A stretch of DNA of 64,000 bases from Mucidula mucida (GCA_015501055.1 JADNYV010000006.1:372001-436000), one strand, 5' to 3'. Positions 35,338 to 48,381 are shown, counted from the stretch's first letter. Notes: generated by a model not told the origin, from the letters alone. Made by a program: numbers and translations.

Positions 35338-36513
35338 ATGCCTACCCATAATCTCCCCCCACCGGGAACAAATTACATTGCGGTCATCCAGCCCACTCTG
35401 AATGGGATCTTTATCGCCCACTCATTCACAGTCATCCTTCTACCCCTCGTCATTGCGCTTTTCTACTTCTCCTCCCCGCGTTCTCGCCGCACTCCCATTT
35501 TCATTCTAAATCTCATCACCATAATCCTAGCAATCATCGTGGGTGTCATTCTGGACTATCGTGGCGTAAGTTCGAGGACGTACGGTTGTGTCCCTTTCTA
35601 ACCCAGTGAAAAGGTTAGAACCATTGTATCGCCTACCAATCCTCCCCCGTTGGCCTATAACCTGACTGTCGGAGTCTTGGGGTCTGTTCAATACATTTTA
35701 ATCGACACCATTCTCCTCCTCCGGCTTATTGCGGTTTATCCTATAACATATATCGGTGCTTCCCGCTTCTTCCTACTCATCGCCCTCCCCGTCCTATTGA
35801 AGATCGGGCGTGTCATCAATCTCTTTATGTTCATCAAGGTTCTTGCAGTAGCCGCCCGAGATCCAGTCAATGCGAGCGCGAGAATATCAATAATCTGGCT
35901 AGCGGCACCTTACCTCAAAATCGAATGGTTTATGCAACTCTTTGATAATGCGTAAGTTCGTATTCGCGTATGCTGGACACATATATTGAGTCCTGCTTGG
36001 TAGCTACGCGTCTGCGTTTTTCCTGTGGCGGCTCGTTTTGCGTAACAGAGACTTCGCCTCTTCTACCGATACAGCCCAAACAACGTCAACAAGTAAGTTC
36101 GCGGCCCTTTCAAGCATCGGACATCCTCTGACGCATTATTCTATGCAGTGTCTTTTACTGATCGCTTGAAATCTCTATTCTGGATCGCCGTCACCAACTT
36201 TGTTGTTCCCGTCCTGTTCTCGCTTGCACAGATAGTGATTGTTTACCGCGAGGTTGACTTTGTGGTAATCAACGATATTGTACTCGCGAATACCTCGATT
36301 GCCGTTATTGGGGTTGTTTTTGCATCAATTTGGGCCGGATCGTATGGGAGGGCTCGCGCGGACTGTCGCGACTCAAAGGACGGGTCGGCTACGAGGGAGA
36401 ACGAGGCCGTGTCGACTATCGTGTTTAGGAGTATGGCGATGTCCGATCCAGAGGGGACAGGCAGTCGCGATGAGAATGTAGAACATGCGCAAAAGTCGAC
36501 GACACCGGAATAA
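35338..36513 (+). CDS. Seven-transmembrane protein, unrecognised
   Basis: Seven hydrophobic segments can be counted: IAHSFTVILLPLVIALFYF, PIFILNLITIILAIIVGVIL, YILIDTILLLRLIAV, FFLLIALPVLLKIGRVINLF, the LAAPYLKIEWFMQLF region, IAVTNFVVPVLFSLAQIVIVY, and IAVIGVVFASIWAG, followed by a hydrophilic cytosolic-type tail ending AQKSTTPE. The N-terminus is short and polar. Introns near 35564-35613, 35953-36000 and 36092-36148. The topology suits a fungal receptor, but I see no Ste2, Ste3 or Pth11 signature, so the class is open. ATG 35266 is an alternative start. Confidence 0.65.
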
Positions 36514-36809
36514 TATTTGAGGTCTTTGCCTGATTCCTCTTCAAGAAAAAATATGCATCGGTTTTGAGACTCATACAAAATGTGAGTGGACAGTCTAATG
36601 AGCCTCTCACCGTACTATTTCTTGTTGTTCGCAAGGTATAACGAGAAGGAAAAGATGTGGTTTCAGGCCGTTTTAATTCGGGAATGAAAGTGCGGGAGAT
36701 GAAGAGATTACTATCAGTCGGGAAGTTTGTGTGAGCGAAGCCAGGACACGATCGAAGCAAATTTTAGCAAACGTATCTCTGTTCACTACACATCGAACCG
36801 TTCTGGAAA

Positions 36810-37212
36810 TCATGTCCTGCCGGCACGACGGTCGTCTTTCCTCTGGTTGATCTACACTCTGGATCAGTGACAAGTGGACTTGATGAAAGACAGAGGTCAA
36901 CCCATGATGATTTGCAGTCCCGGTAAGCCTGAAAGTAGTCAAGACACGCATCACGGTCATAGTTGTTGCGTGCGAGGCATGTCAGTGACGCTTTCGAGGC
37001 AGCTTCACACGGACTAGAGACTATCAATGGGGCATTCGAGGAAGCGCTTAACAACGAACTCGATGAATTTTGAGGCAACAGGTCGTCCCTATGATGTCCT
37101 CTTAGCGCAAGCCCAACCGACGACGACATATACGTACCTCGAATTGTTCACGATAGTTGAGAGGTTTTACATTGTCCTGGGGCGACGCGACGGCCTCGTT
37201 TTCTTTTGCCAT
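36810..37212 (-). CDS. COX23: Cytochrome oxidase assembly factor COX23
   Basis: A small twin-CX9C protein of the mitochondrial intermembrane space needed for cytochrome c oxidase assembly. With three introns (37089-37137 and two of 46 and 50 nt) the model is exactly 85 residues: MAKENEAVASPQDN, LNYREQFEGRPVASKFID, then PCEAASKASLTC and ACLDYFQAYRDC as the two CX9C helices, and WINQRKDDRRAGRT at the end. The long unspliced frame in the same region is an artefact. A perfect inverted repeat sits 27 bp upstream of the ATG. Confidence 0.9.
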
Positions 37213-37239
37213 CTCGGACACGTTGGAGAGGTTGGCCAA

Positions 37240-37318
37240 TAGGGCTGTTCAATTCTTACCGATCAAGCCTTTTTCTATTTATTTGGCATTCCTGATCGGT
37301 AAGAATTGAACAGCCCTA
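37240..37318. mobile_element. 79-bp fold-back element (MITE-like), TA-flanked
   Basis: Perfect inverted arms of 26 bp lie at 37240-37265 and 37293-37318 (outer bases TAGGGCTGTTCAATT...), separated by a 27-bp loop rich in T. The outermost TA on both sides could be the duplicated target of a Tc1/mariner-type element. It has no coding capacity, so it would be non-autonomous. A purely structural palindrome is the alternative, but perfect identity of the arms suggests recent origin or constraint. Confidence 0.75.
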
Positions 37319-37457
37319 ATGTGATTTCCTTCCAAATTAGGAATCCATGACCTCTTGACTCCTGACTACCACGAACCGCCGCGCTTCGCTTCCGCGAGCT
37401 CTTCTTCGACTCACGGAAGGACATGAAAAGCTCTGAATGTACAGAAACTCGTTAATC

Positions 37458-40400
37458 ATGCCTCCCCGCGACACAAACCCCGGCTCCATCCCTCCTCGTT
37501 TCCGCAGGCCCACAAATAATTTGAGACGACCTTACTATCATCACAAGAGTTTGGACGTTAAACGACGCGAAATATGCTTCCTGTATCTCAAGAATGAATG
37601 TCCTTACGGACCAATGTGTCACCGGATACACATCGACCCTTCTGACGAAGAGGTTAGTAACCTACTGCTTGTCTATAGCATCTCGAGTAACCAGCCTCTA
37701 CAGTTCCATAATGTTGACACTGTTCCGGTCAATCTTCCCCCAGGAAAACTCTTTTCTCACATCCAGAAGGCGAGTGACCTATACGTCTTCATCCTTCTGC
37801 AGCTCAACCATTGTGTTATAGACTCCAATATCAGACTTTCCGAACTACACAGATCGTCTAAACATATGTTCAACGCCTTACAATGATCATGACACATATA
37901 GTGACGAATCTTATGATCACCCTGTCCAACTTGGAGAACAAACACCTCTTGACCGCCCATTAATTGTCAGCTGTTCTTCAACACTCATTGCAACATCACT
38001 CACATCCCTCTGACTCAAGGGCACGCCACATTGGTCGGACTCCGAATTGTCCAGCGTAGAGGACTGTAAAAGCCTTAGTCCCATTGGCGCAAGAGACGGC
38101 AATGGCCCCTGTCCCGTCGGTGTTTGTCGCGATTATTGTCGTGGGCGTTGTTGGCATAAACCCTGTAAATTCCTTCATATTCCCCACAGCCACGACCCAC
38201 TCATACAAGTGAGGTTTTCTCAAACAAAATACTAAACCATCTCACTTGTTGTCAAGGCGGAGCCTGTTGATCCCCCGAAGCTTACGAAACATCCTCATCC
38301 CAAATCCAACGAAATATGTTGGGGATGGGAAAATGATTGGTGTCATCTCGGTTTCGAATGCGATTTTGTACACGGTGACCTTCAGTATGACAGTCCGGTA
38401 AGGACTTCCCGGGCTTCTCCGGCTTTCAACTGATGTGATACTTGGGCAGGTCCCAGAAATAATCAATCTTCCTGACGAGGAGCCAGAAGACGTGGACATC
38501 CGTTATCCGAGACCCAGAAATAACGCAACTTGTGTTTATTGGTTACGCGGCTACTGTCATCGTGGACCTACATGTCCTTGGTTTCACGGCGATCTGAATT
38601 ATGAAGATCCTCCAGTAAATTTCTCTATCCTTGATATGAACTCTTGTTAATTCAATCGAAGGACTGGCCTCTACCTGATGATGGGCCCGCCGACCAGCTA
38701 CTTCATCCTCGACCACCACGCAACGAAACCTGTAGGGCGTCGCGGCTAGGACACTGTAATCTGGGTTACGACTGCAAGTACGTGCACGAAGATCTCGTTT
38801 ACGACGATCCAGTACGTCTGATTTCACATTTTCCGCGTTTTGACTCACCCTTGAATAGATTCCTGGACTTCACATCCCTCTAAGTGAGGTTGTACCGTCG
38901 AGTTGTCAACCCGTCCGAAACCCAGTCTTGCCTTCTGAGTGGAACAAGGTTGTTCATGACCACATCAGAGTCAAGCTTGGACCTGGTTTTGACATCTTAG
39001 ATGTTACGACCGGTTTCGAAACTCCTTGGCTTTTCGTGTATCAGCTTCCACCTTCTGTGACGGAGAGCAGCATTCTAAAACTGCTCTCTTCTTTCGGAAA
39101 GGTGGAAATCAAGACGCTTTCGCGGAATATGCAGAGCACAGACGTAAAGGCCAGGTATGAGGAACATATCGACGCGCGAAATGCTTCTACTTCGCTTGAC
39201 AATACACAGCAATTCGGCAGGGTTATCCGAGCACACCTGTCCGTCAACACTTCTGCAAGCGGCGGCATTTTGAAGGATTGTACTGTTCGTGTTCATTGGG
39301 ACGCTCCGTCTATAATCGGTTACGGTGGATACCCTAGTATTCAACGTGCAGAGCAGGCTATAGCTCTTGCCCGAAAACCATTTCGAGGTTACCAGTTGCG
39401 GGCTCAGCTGTACGAAGGACTGCCGGCTGTTGGACTCTACACAGTCAAATTCTGGAACTTGCCCGTCGACGTGAAGAAGGAAGATATGTCCGTGTTTGCA
39501 GAACCAACTGGTATGGTTTGGGAGCCCCTTCCCTATGTCTCCGTCAGCGATGCGGCTTCTAGCATTCGCAGAATGATCAGTCGGAATATTGATCTTCTCG
39601 GCTGGGAAATGACATCCCCTCCATATCGTGACGGAACTGTCCGTGTCTTCGCCCGTTTCGCTACACCTGCCGATGCATCACAAGCTGCAGGTATCATTCA
39701 TCTCCGAAAACCTCAGTGTATTGGGGGCAAGCGTGTATATGCGCATCACCAGAAGGAGCTGACCTTTAAGCTTACTGCCAGTTCGTATACGCGGATCAAG
39801 TCAGATATATCGGATTTCCGAGACGCTCTGATTTCTCAGGAGTCTAGGACCGAGCCCTTCTCTGGTATCAATGTCCTCCATCGTCAGAACGATACGGTGA
39901 TGATCAAATTGTTCTCCGACGATTTGAAGAGCCTTGGTCGACTGAAGGCTCGGTTCGAGAAGATACAACGCGGAGAAGTGGCCATGTTCGAAGGGAAGTT
40001 CGCTTGGGACAGATACTTTGGCTTACCGGTTGGTATTGTCTTCTTGGACGGCTTACAGCGACGCTATCCCAACCTTCTCATCCATCGAGATTCGATTGGA
40101 CGGCGCATTGTGCTGCATGGTCCATCTTCGACCCGCGCAAGCGCGCAGCAGGATATAGTGGCCAAACTGAAGGACCTTCGTCAAAGGCAGGCGCGGATCG
40201 TACCTATTCTCGGCACCCTGCTCGGTTTTGTTGTATCATCTGTCTACCCAAAGCTGAAGCGCGATTTTGGGGAGGAGGTCGTATCAGTCGACTTGTGGAA
40301 CAGAAATCTCATTGTACGAGGTACAGCCAGTCAATGGGCGACTGCGAAGCGTGCAGTGCAGAGCGCCGCTGGCATGCAGAAGCCTGCTCGTCGCAAGGCT

Positions 40401-41036
40401 ACCGTCGAGTGCCCGATATGTTTCGATGAGGTCGATTCGCCTTGCACATTTCGTTGCGGCCACAAGTACTGCCGCTCTTGCTTGAAGGAATACCTGCTTG
40501 CCGCGCAAGACAGCCGTTTCTTCCCATTGACGTGCCTCGGCAGCGAGGCGAACTGCACCGAACTCATTCCCCTTGCTGCCGCAAAGGAGTTTCTGACAAC
40601 CAGTGAGTTCGACACGCTGGTGACTGCAGCATATTCAGCGCACATCGCCAAGCGGCCGAACGAATTCCATCCTTGTCCGACACCCGATTGTCCTCAAGTG
40701 TATCGCGCGGGTCCACCTGGAAACATCCTCCAATGCCCTGCGTGTTTAGCGCGCATCTGTTCGACTTGCCATAGCGAGGAACACGAAGGCGTTGAATGTC
40801 CCGACAGCGATGGGCAGGAGCAGGCGTTCAAGGAGTGGAAGAGTCAGCACGACGTCAAGGCGTGTCCAGGGTGCAAGGTCGACATCGAGCGCGCTGAAGG
40901 CTGCAATCATGTTACCTGTACACGATGTCAGACGCACATATGCTGGGTCTGTTCTGCAACGTTTCCTCGCGGTGAGGGTATATATGACCACATGCGCGCA
41001 GCTCATGGGGGGATCGGACTTGAACCTGTCTTTTAA
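37458..41036 (+). CDS. Five-CCCH zinc finger RBR E3 ubiquitin ligase
   Basis: The N-terminal part carries five C-x7-C-x4/5-C-x3-H fingers: at about 37577 (CFLYLKNECPYGPMCHRIH), 38125, 38340, 38530 and 38732, spread over exons. A long middle region (38928-40390) contains an RRM-like segment (PWLFVYQLPPSVTESSILKLLSSFGKVEI) and probable KH/RRM-like folds. The C-terminus is a RING1-IBR-RING2 module: CPICFDEVDSPCTFRCGHKYCRSC, the IBR (CPTPDCPQVY...CPACLARICSTCHSEEH), and RING2 CPGCKVDIERAEGCNHVTC, whose cysteine in EGCNH is the expected ubiquitin-thioester residue. Likely an RNA-binding HHARI-type transthiolation ligase. ATG 37437 is an upstream alternative. Confidence 0.85.
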
Positions 41037-41489
41037 AGTTGGCGGTTCAAGGTGTATTTATTTTGCTTTCGCTGGGTTCCTGTTGAAAAGCCATGTTGTA
41101 CACTATGTGTTACGATCATGTACTCTACTTATATACTTTCTATTTGTTAAAATTATGTACTTATCTCTTTGTATTGAACGATACCGGGCTGACGAAGACC
41201 TCGCTCCTCAAAGACAGAGTCAACTTCGACAGTTTTCAGTCAACTGACATCCGCCTCGCAGAGCCCAAGGTCAAGCCTATCATGTGAGCACTACAGTTCA
41301 ACGTTCAGTTTGGAGGGTCTCTCAGCATCTCCTTTGTTGTAGCGACTGACGTCGAGTGTGATTTATTTAGTGGTCTGCCCGTTGTATACATTTCTTTCGC
41401 TGTTTGTCTCCAAGCGTAGCAAAAGGCGCATACTAATTCCGGGGATGAATATCTAGTACGACCCAATCCGTAATTCAAGTAGAATATAC
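41037..41489. other. Intergenic, convergent 3' ends
   Basis: The gap between the RBR ligase and beta-COP. T-rich after 41045, then a mixed region with short frames. I see no gene. Confidence 0.6.
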
Positions 41490-44400
41490 TCATTGCTTGC
41501 CCATCGAGATGCGGTCCCCAAGAGACAACGCGATGCCCTGAGTCTTGCTGCGAATGCGAACATGCCCAGTAACGCCAGTAGCAGTCGTTTCGATACTCAA
41601 ATTGGCAAGAGCGTCCTCGCCTAAGAAACGTTGAGAAGCCAGCCATCATATCTGAGAACAGACTCACCGAAAAGACTCCTGGCGTACATGTTTGCCGATA
41701 AGAAGTTGCAATCTCCAGACAAGGCACCTTCGGGAGTTAGGCAGGACATGTTTGTGGCCTTCATCACGTATTTCAGGTAATCCCGTGGATCCCTGCAGAC
41801 GCTTTGAGTTTGACAGTCAAGTAAGCAGTAAGAGTCCTACGTGATTGTGCTGTTGACGTTGACGCGGTTTTCCCATTCGAACTCCGTCCACATGCTGCGG
41901 AACTGCAAGAAATGTTACAACTCATGCCGACAAGAATTGGGTGCGTACTAACCTGCATCTCATTGCAGTACGCAGGCTTGATGTAGTCCATGATATCGAT
42001 GTGGATGTCGTTGAGGATCACACAAGACTCGGCAAGGTTAGGTCCTTCCCATAAGATACTGCCGAAAATAACGCCAGTTTCCGTTGAAGAGACCTGGAAT
42101 CAGTCAGACCAGCCAGAGCGCTGAGAATCGGCACTGACCTTGATGGTGGCCTTGATGCTCTGGAAGCCATGGGGAGCAATCGTATGCACCGACGGTCGTT
42201 CGACAATCTTGAGATCGCCTAGAGTGGCGAAGTCCAAGCAAAGATTCTGAAGAGTGTTCGCAGTCTGGTTGACCAGAAGGACATCTAGAAGGAACATGAA
42301 TGGGGAACAGCTCAGAAGTTATGAACATACCTAGTAATATATCGAAACCGTGCATTTTCACGTAGGCTTCCGCATATATAGGATCCGAAAATCCTGTACA
42401 AAGATGAGTGCACCAGCCATTGAATTGACAGATGGAAAAGAACCTGTCAACTGCGAGATACGACTGAGATTTGAAATAAAGTCTTCGTGAACCTCCATAG
42501 ATCCTGTCGCCCGACCAACGTCGTCAGCATCATCGATAGCTTCATCAGCAGTCTTCTTCGAGAACTGCCTAAAGGTAAGCAAATCATCGACTTGAACGAT
42601 CTTGGCCTTAGTCGATTCTGCATCTTTAGTCTCCGAGGCGCGTTTCTAATGCCAACATCAGCCAAGTTGAGGCAGATGGTAATCGTACATACCTCTTGTG
42701 CTGTAAGCATCTTCGAGAATGCAACTTTCGTGTCGTGCAGGAATACATCGTGAACGGCGGGCTGAGCCTTCAACTCGCTCAGCGTTTGTATACAATTCAT
42801 GATACGCTCATTGGAATCCTCGTCAATGGGCACCGTCACAAACTTGCTCTGACCGACGCGAATCATCGACGTCATGATTAACATGGCCTAGAGGGGGTGG
42901 TTAGAGGCATTTACAAGACAAATAGTAATGAACATACTTCAGCGCGGAAAGCATTAGTGGCAGCTTCATCTTGAGACTTGTCGCTGAAGCGAAGAGCTAG
43001 CTTGCTAAGAGCAACGGCAAGAACCGACCCTGTGAAGAAGTCACCAGCCAGAATCAAGGCTAGTCGGATATTAGTAGAGCAGAAGTTCAAATGAAAGTAG
43101 CCATACATCGAAGAGGAGGTTTCGACGCTGCTTTGACTGCCTCCAGTCGTGAAGTCGACGCAGCAGTAAGTGCAGTCTCAGTCGCATATGTTCCATCCGC
43201 CAAAACTTTTGGTCGGGAAGATACACCTTCAGTCTTCACCTCGGCCTCTTCCTCTGTGTTTCCTCCAGCCTCGTCCAATAATCGCTGCTCCGACGCCAAG
43301 ATGGGTATTTCACCAATGACCTTCCGTATCTCCTGCATAGCCGCAGTCATGTCCCCCACAGATTCAATATACTCCCCAAGGATCCACAAGATGCCTCGAT
43401 AGACTTTCCCTGACTTGATTTGGTTCAAAGTCTGTATAAGTTTCTCGCAGATATCAGCACGAAGGCTAGGGAACTTTTCCACCACCTCGCGGACAAATGC
43501 CACCACGTCTAGCGCTGAAGGATTGTTCGTGTCGCCGAGGAAGTCCATGAGTGCATGCACAACACTGGCCGCGACCTCAGAGAACTTGATGGCAGTGACA
43601 TGGATCGATTGAATGAGGAGTTGACGATATTCAGGAGCCTAGAAATCGCTCAGTCTCGAAGCTACGCTATTGAAAACGTACAAACCTTTTCGAAATCGGC
43701 CTCTTGCGTTTTCTGAAGTTGCTTCTTCATGAACAAAACAACTTCCTCCACGTTGCGACTTGAAGTCATGCTCAAAACAACCGAGATGGCCTTTCGTCGG
43801 ACCTCCATATCAGCACTGGAACCGATTCAGTCCTCAACCGTGATGGAATGAGATGCAGCGTACCTGGACAAGATCTGCAGAACGTCCATTATGAGAGTAT
43901 CAAGCACATGTCCGTGTCGTGATCTTAGAGCATCAAGTCGGTCCAACACGATAAGCTTGACATTGTTGTCGGATTCCTTGATGATGAGATTGATGAAGCA
44001 AGCCGCGGCGGCCTTGACAGCAGCAGGGTTTTGGGTGAGGGTGGTGAGAGTGGTGGCCGCTTCGTATTTGACGGCGTGCGAGGACACATCGAGCAGTTCG
44101 GAAATGGTGCGGACGTAACGGGACTGGACGCAGGTCAGTCAAAGCGTACATTGAGAGGGCGAACACGTACGCGATGGGATGCATCGGTTTTACAGTCCAG
44201 TCGTATAACCTCTATAAGACTCATCTGCAGTGCTTCATCTAACATTGGTATTGTGTCTTGAATATCAGCGATATAGTCGACCGCCTTGGGCATAGCACAA
44301 TGAGCGAGGAAGACAAATGCGTTCCGTTTACATGTTGGGTCTGTTTCCGCGGCAAGGAAGGTGGTCATGAGCTCTGCAGCATCGGGGATGAGATTCTCGT

Positions 44401-45047
44401 GTTCGCGGTATATCGCGTAGATGGCAAAAACTGCGTTTTTGCGAACATACGAATGGCGGTGTTCGAGGCAAGAACGACAGGTGGGAATGAGTGGTTCGAG
44501 GAGTTCGGAATCTTTGGCGATTTTTGTCAGGAATCGAAGAGTGGCGCCGCGTATATACTCGTTGGGATGTTGCTGATACGAAGAGTCAACGGGTATCAAA
44601 CAAGAAGGCTGTTAAGAGGAACGTACTAGATCATTACGAATAGCATTGCTGAGAACAGTCAGGATGAATTATCAAGGAGTGGACAATGACATACACAACA
44701 AGAATCATTTCCTGCTTCAACTTTCCCTGTTCGTCGTACTTTGGACACACTTCCCAGTAGAAATGAAGTAGTTTCTTGAGCTGTTTATTCCGCGAAGGCA
44801 TCACATATTGTATTATGGGCATCATGAGCGTTGGCTGCACATAACAATGAGCATTTATCACGGTCAAGGCCACAGAAACTCGTACCTGCGGGTTTCCGTT
44901 CATCGTCGAAATGACGATGCGTCGCAACGTGTCGATTTTAGTCTCATCTGAGCCTTTTTCCAACGACTGGCGCAGCTCCGCTGCCGACGGATAGTCGGTG
45001 GTCGATTCGAATACGACGGTGTAGCAGGTGGGGTCGGAGGACGACAT
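41490..45047 (-). CDS. SEC26: Coatomer subunit beta (beta-COP)
   Basis: Part of the COPI coat for Golgi-to-ER traffic. N-terminal adaptin-like HEAT repeats: [105 protein letters not shown]. An appendage domain closes the protein, ending [26 protein letters not shown]. More than ten short introns. The length is about that of yeast Sec26. Start ATG 45047 ([14 protein letters not shown]). Confidence 0.94.
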
Positions 45048-45221
45048 GGTGGGCACGGTCTGAAAGGCAATATACCGTCAAGGGCAAAGTAGGTGATGGA
45101 CGCGAAGCGTGAGAATTATATGCCGGATGCGACCACCGCTACGCCTACTAACTCACTCCTGGTTCGTTCAAGTAGAAATATAGTCGATACAACTCTAAGA
45201 TACATGCACAAAGTCAGATAA

Positions 45222-46357
45222 CTACGCGTCGCCCAGAATGACTTTTATTCCTAGAAGAATGTGTTCAGCTGAAGGAACCACTATAGGGAACCTGTTCCAC
45301 TCACGGTCTATGATATCCAAGTATGCGGCAGTAGCAGGACTGTCCGGATATTCATCGATAAAACTAATACCAAAGTCGGCACTCTTTCCAATTCTGGGGT
45401 CTAAGGGCACTGATCCAAGTAATTCAAGACCCGTCTCTTCTGCTAGTCTCTTCGCACCTCCCGTGGTAGGCTTGAATATTTGTGATTCCCCTTTACAGTT
45501 AGGGCAGACAAAACCCGCCATGTTCTCCACAATGCCCAACATGCGTACGCCAACCTTGCGGCAAAAGTCAATCTCTCTGCGAACATCCTGCAGCGCCACC
45601 TCTTGAGGTGTTGTTACCAGGACAGCGCCGTCGATTCCACTCTCCTTTAGATATTGAACGACACTTAGATGCTCGTCAGATGTCCCGGGTGGAGTATCCA
45701 CTACAAGATAATCGAGGTCGCCCCAGTCTACGTCTTTTAGAAATTGGGATATTAACCCATTCTTTTTAGGACCGCGCCACATCACAGCATCGCGAGAGGA
45801 TGGTAGCATGAAACCAACCGACATCACACCGAGGTTGTCTTGTACATAAACAGGTGACCATCCGGAGGATGAAGCGTGAACTTGCTCAGAGGCGATGCCA
45901 AGAATTGTAGGGATCGAGGGTCCGCATATATCTACGTCCATGATCCCTGTCTAAGTCTTTCTTAGCGGTATGTTCAAAAGGTAATGGTACTTGACATACC
46001 TGGGTATCCTCATCGGCTGCGAATGCCCAGGCAAGCTGAGCGGTGAATGTCGATTTACCCACACCACCCTTTCCGGACAATACGAGAATCTTTCGGCGGA
46101 CATTGCTCATTCGCTGCTTGATGAGTGGCAGCGCTGGATCAGGCCCTTTCGTGACGCCAGATGCACAGACATCTTGATTGGCACAACCGGCGCAAGCGTC
46201 AGACTTTCCTGCAAGCTCGGATTCAGTACCCTTAAGTGTAGATGAGTAAGACTATATCGGCCGAGTGTCGAAGAAAACATACGGGGCAGTGTTCAGGCGC
46301 ATTGGATGGCACTGATAACACATTTGGGATCGCAGAGGCACTTTGGACTGCTATCAT
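45222..46357 (-). CDS. NBP35: Cytosolic Fe-S scaffold P-loop NTPase
   Basis: With Cfd1 it forms the scaffold of cytosolic iron-sulfur assembly. The N-terminal four-cysteine cluster that separates Nbp35 from Cfd1 is present ([25 protein letters not shown]). After it come Walker [10 protein letters not shown], the switch [21 protein letters not shown], and the C-terminal bridging CPNCKG. Introns near 45947-45999 and 46218-46265. Start ATG 46357 ([12 protein letters not shown]). The end is VILGDA. Confidence 0.93.
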
Positions 46358-46532
46358 CTTTCCAGAGCCGTGCAGCTCAAGGCGGTCAGAGCGAAGCAGG
46401 ATATCCTATTTTCGGAAACTGCTGACATCATTTCACGATTTCGCGCACGCGCTAATGGTTAGTACAGAGTTGTAACTTGTATCTTACGTGGACTGAACGT
46501 ACGCTGAAATACATTATAGGAAACGATAGATG

Positions 46533-48381
46533 CTATTGCGACGAAATCCAAACCTCGCCCGTTACTTCCCACTCCTTGATGACCTGCGCCATCTGTCTCT
46601 GTTGTGTCTGCACCTCATCCTCCATCCCAGGTATCACACCAACAAACTTGTCCTCTATCAACAAAATTCTAAGACCTCCAAACGTCGTAAACCCTGGCCG
46701 CAGAGCCATGTACGTCAATTCGAACTCCTGAACAGCATGCACCTTTCGTTGTGGTATTGGGCCAGTATCTTGACCTTCTACATCCACCAACTGTATGGGA
46801 TCGAGGATCATCGCTGAAGGCCCACAATAACTGATATTATTGCTTGGTGAGGCCACATGGGACAATGGTAGCGGAAGAAGAACTTGAGTGTTCTCGGGAG
46901 CAAGATCGACTGTGTTTTGTCGCGGAGACGAGGTTAAAACACGTTGTTGGATGACGGGGGAGCTGAATGCAGTGGATGTGGGGGATTGTGTAGGGGTGGG
47001 CATACCAGGGGAAGCTATCCGCGTGAAAGGCTCCGAGGTCGTCAACTGCACAGGAGGCGCAATTGGCAGTACTTTTCTCTGCGGTTCGATGTATTGTATC
47101 GCAAACCTCACGGCGCGATTGTAATGCCGCTTCTCAAAAGGGATGAAGCTAGATACTGTCAGAGTCATTCTCACATTGAACGGGTGTTGCACTCGTATCG
47201 CATTCCGATCCATGTCTGTAACTAGTAAGTTGACATCAAGAGCGGGAAGTGGGTTGGACTGGGTTGTCGGAGGAGGAGATTGCACACGTGCAGGTCCCAT
47301 GGAAGCTGGGCGATTCTTGAAGGGAGAGCCAGGTCGCGAACCGGGACCTGGGGAACTTGGACGTGATGGTGTTGTGGGCGTTGTTGTCCTTTGAGGAGAT
47401 CCAGGAGAAGATGCAACGACCGTCCGTTTGAGGTAGGGAGGGAGGGCTGAAGCTGGTTGATGGGGTTTCGGCGTGGAAGATAGCAAGGGTATGCGCCTGG
47501 ATAACATGGACGTCAAAAGGCGACCAGGTTCGCCGTATGAAGATCTCCACGAGAGGTCCAGTCTTCCTAAAGGTATGGAAGTACCGGGAGTGTATATCGG
47601 AGGCTCCAACGTTAAAGTACTGGGGATGAGGATGTAGATGTATTGTCGCATATCTTGCGGATGCATCAACTCCATGGAGGCAGAGAATAGACCATCTTCT
47701 TCTCTGCCTCCAAAAACCTTGTTCGCGTCTTGTACTTCCCAGCCGTCTGCGGACTCGAAAATCATGCGTTCGAACCAAATAGGTTCCTGTGTCATATTCT
47801 GGATATGTACTTCAAGGAAGACTTTATCTCGCTCTTTGATATCCAGAATGGCAGAAGGGGAACGAGTAGTGTGAACTTTGGTCTTGACGGACAATGGGTT
47901 AGCAACCTATTGTGAATTAGAAGGAACTTGGTCAAAAGGTTATCGCGCATACCACAAACTTGTAGAACTTCCTGAAGCTCTGCAATGTGGGATCGGCACT
48001 GTCTTCTGATTGATTCTGCGTAGATACGCGGACAGAGGGGGGCAGTCGATATGACACGGTACAAGCAAGAACGTGCTGACCAAGCTCTTTGATTTCGTGG
48101 TGAATAACGTGCTCGAGCGTGTCCGCGACTGATAAACGACAGTCTGCTCCGCCAAATTCGGCGAGCAAGACCTTGGCCGTCACTGTCTGCATCTCCACGG
48201 TCATTTTAACGCTCTCCACATCAACTTGCGCTTCGTTGTTGACGCACAGACAGCTTGAAAATGTTTCACCGAGTTGAATAGCCCCAAAGGATGCCGGTAG
48301 AGTGAGCAGCTCAGTCGCTTGGGTGAAGTCTCTCAGAGTTTTGGGATGACCAGACAATGGTGTATTTCCTTGGAGAGACAT
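46533..48381 (-). CDS. TRAPPC13: TRAPP complex subunit 13 (DUF974)
   Basis: A subunit of the TRAPPII/III tethering complexes in ER-Golgi and autophagy traffic. N-terminal marks: LTLPASFGAIQLGETFSSCLCVNNEAQ, VKMTVEMQT, HHEIKELGQHVLACTVSY, FRKFYKFVVANPLSVKTKVHT. Then FLEVHIQNMTQEPIWFERMIFES, FNVRMTLTVSSFIPFEKRHY and GLRILLIEDK. A disordered P/S-rich insertion (about 47260-47500) is longer than in animal proteins. Introns near 47905-47955. It is divergent from REV3 by 321 bp. Confidence 0.88.

Noticed and set aside
36764..37129. Unspliced 121-codon COX23 frame as the real protein
   Set aside because: It lacks the family N-terminus and end; three short introns give an 85-residue twin-CX9C protein instead.
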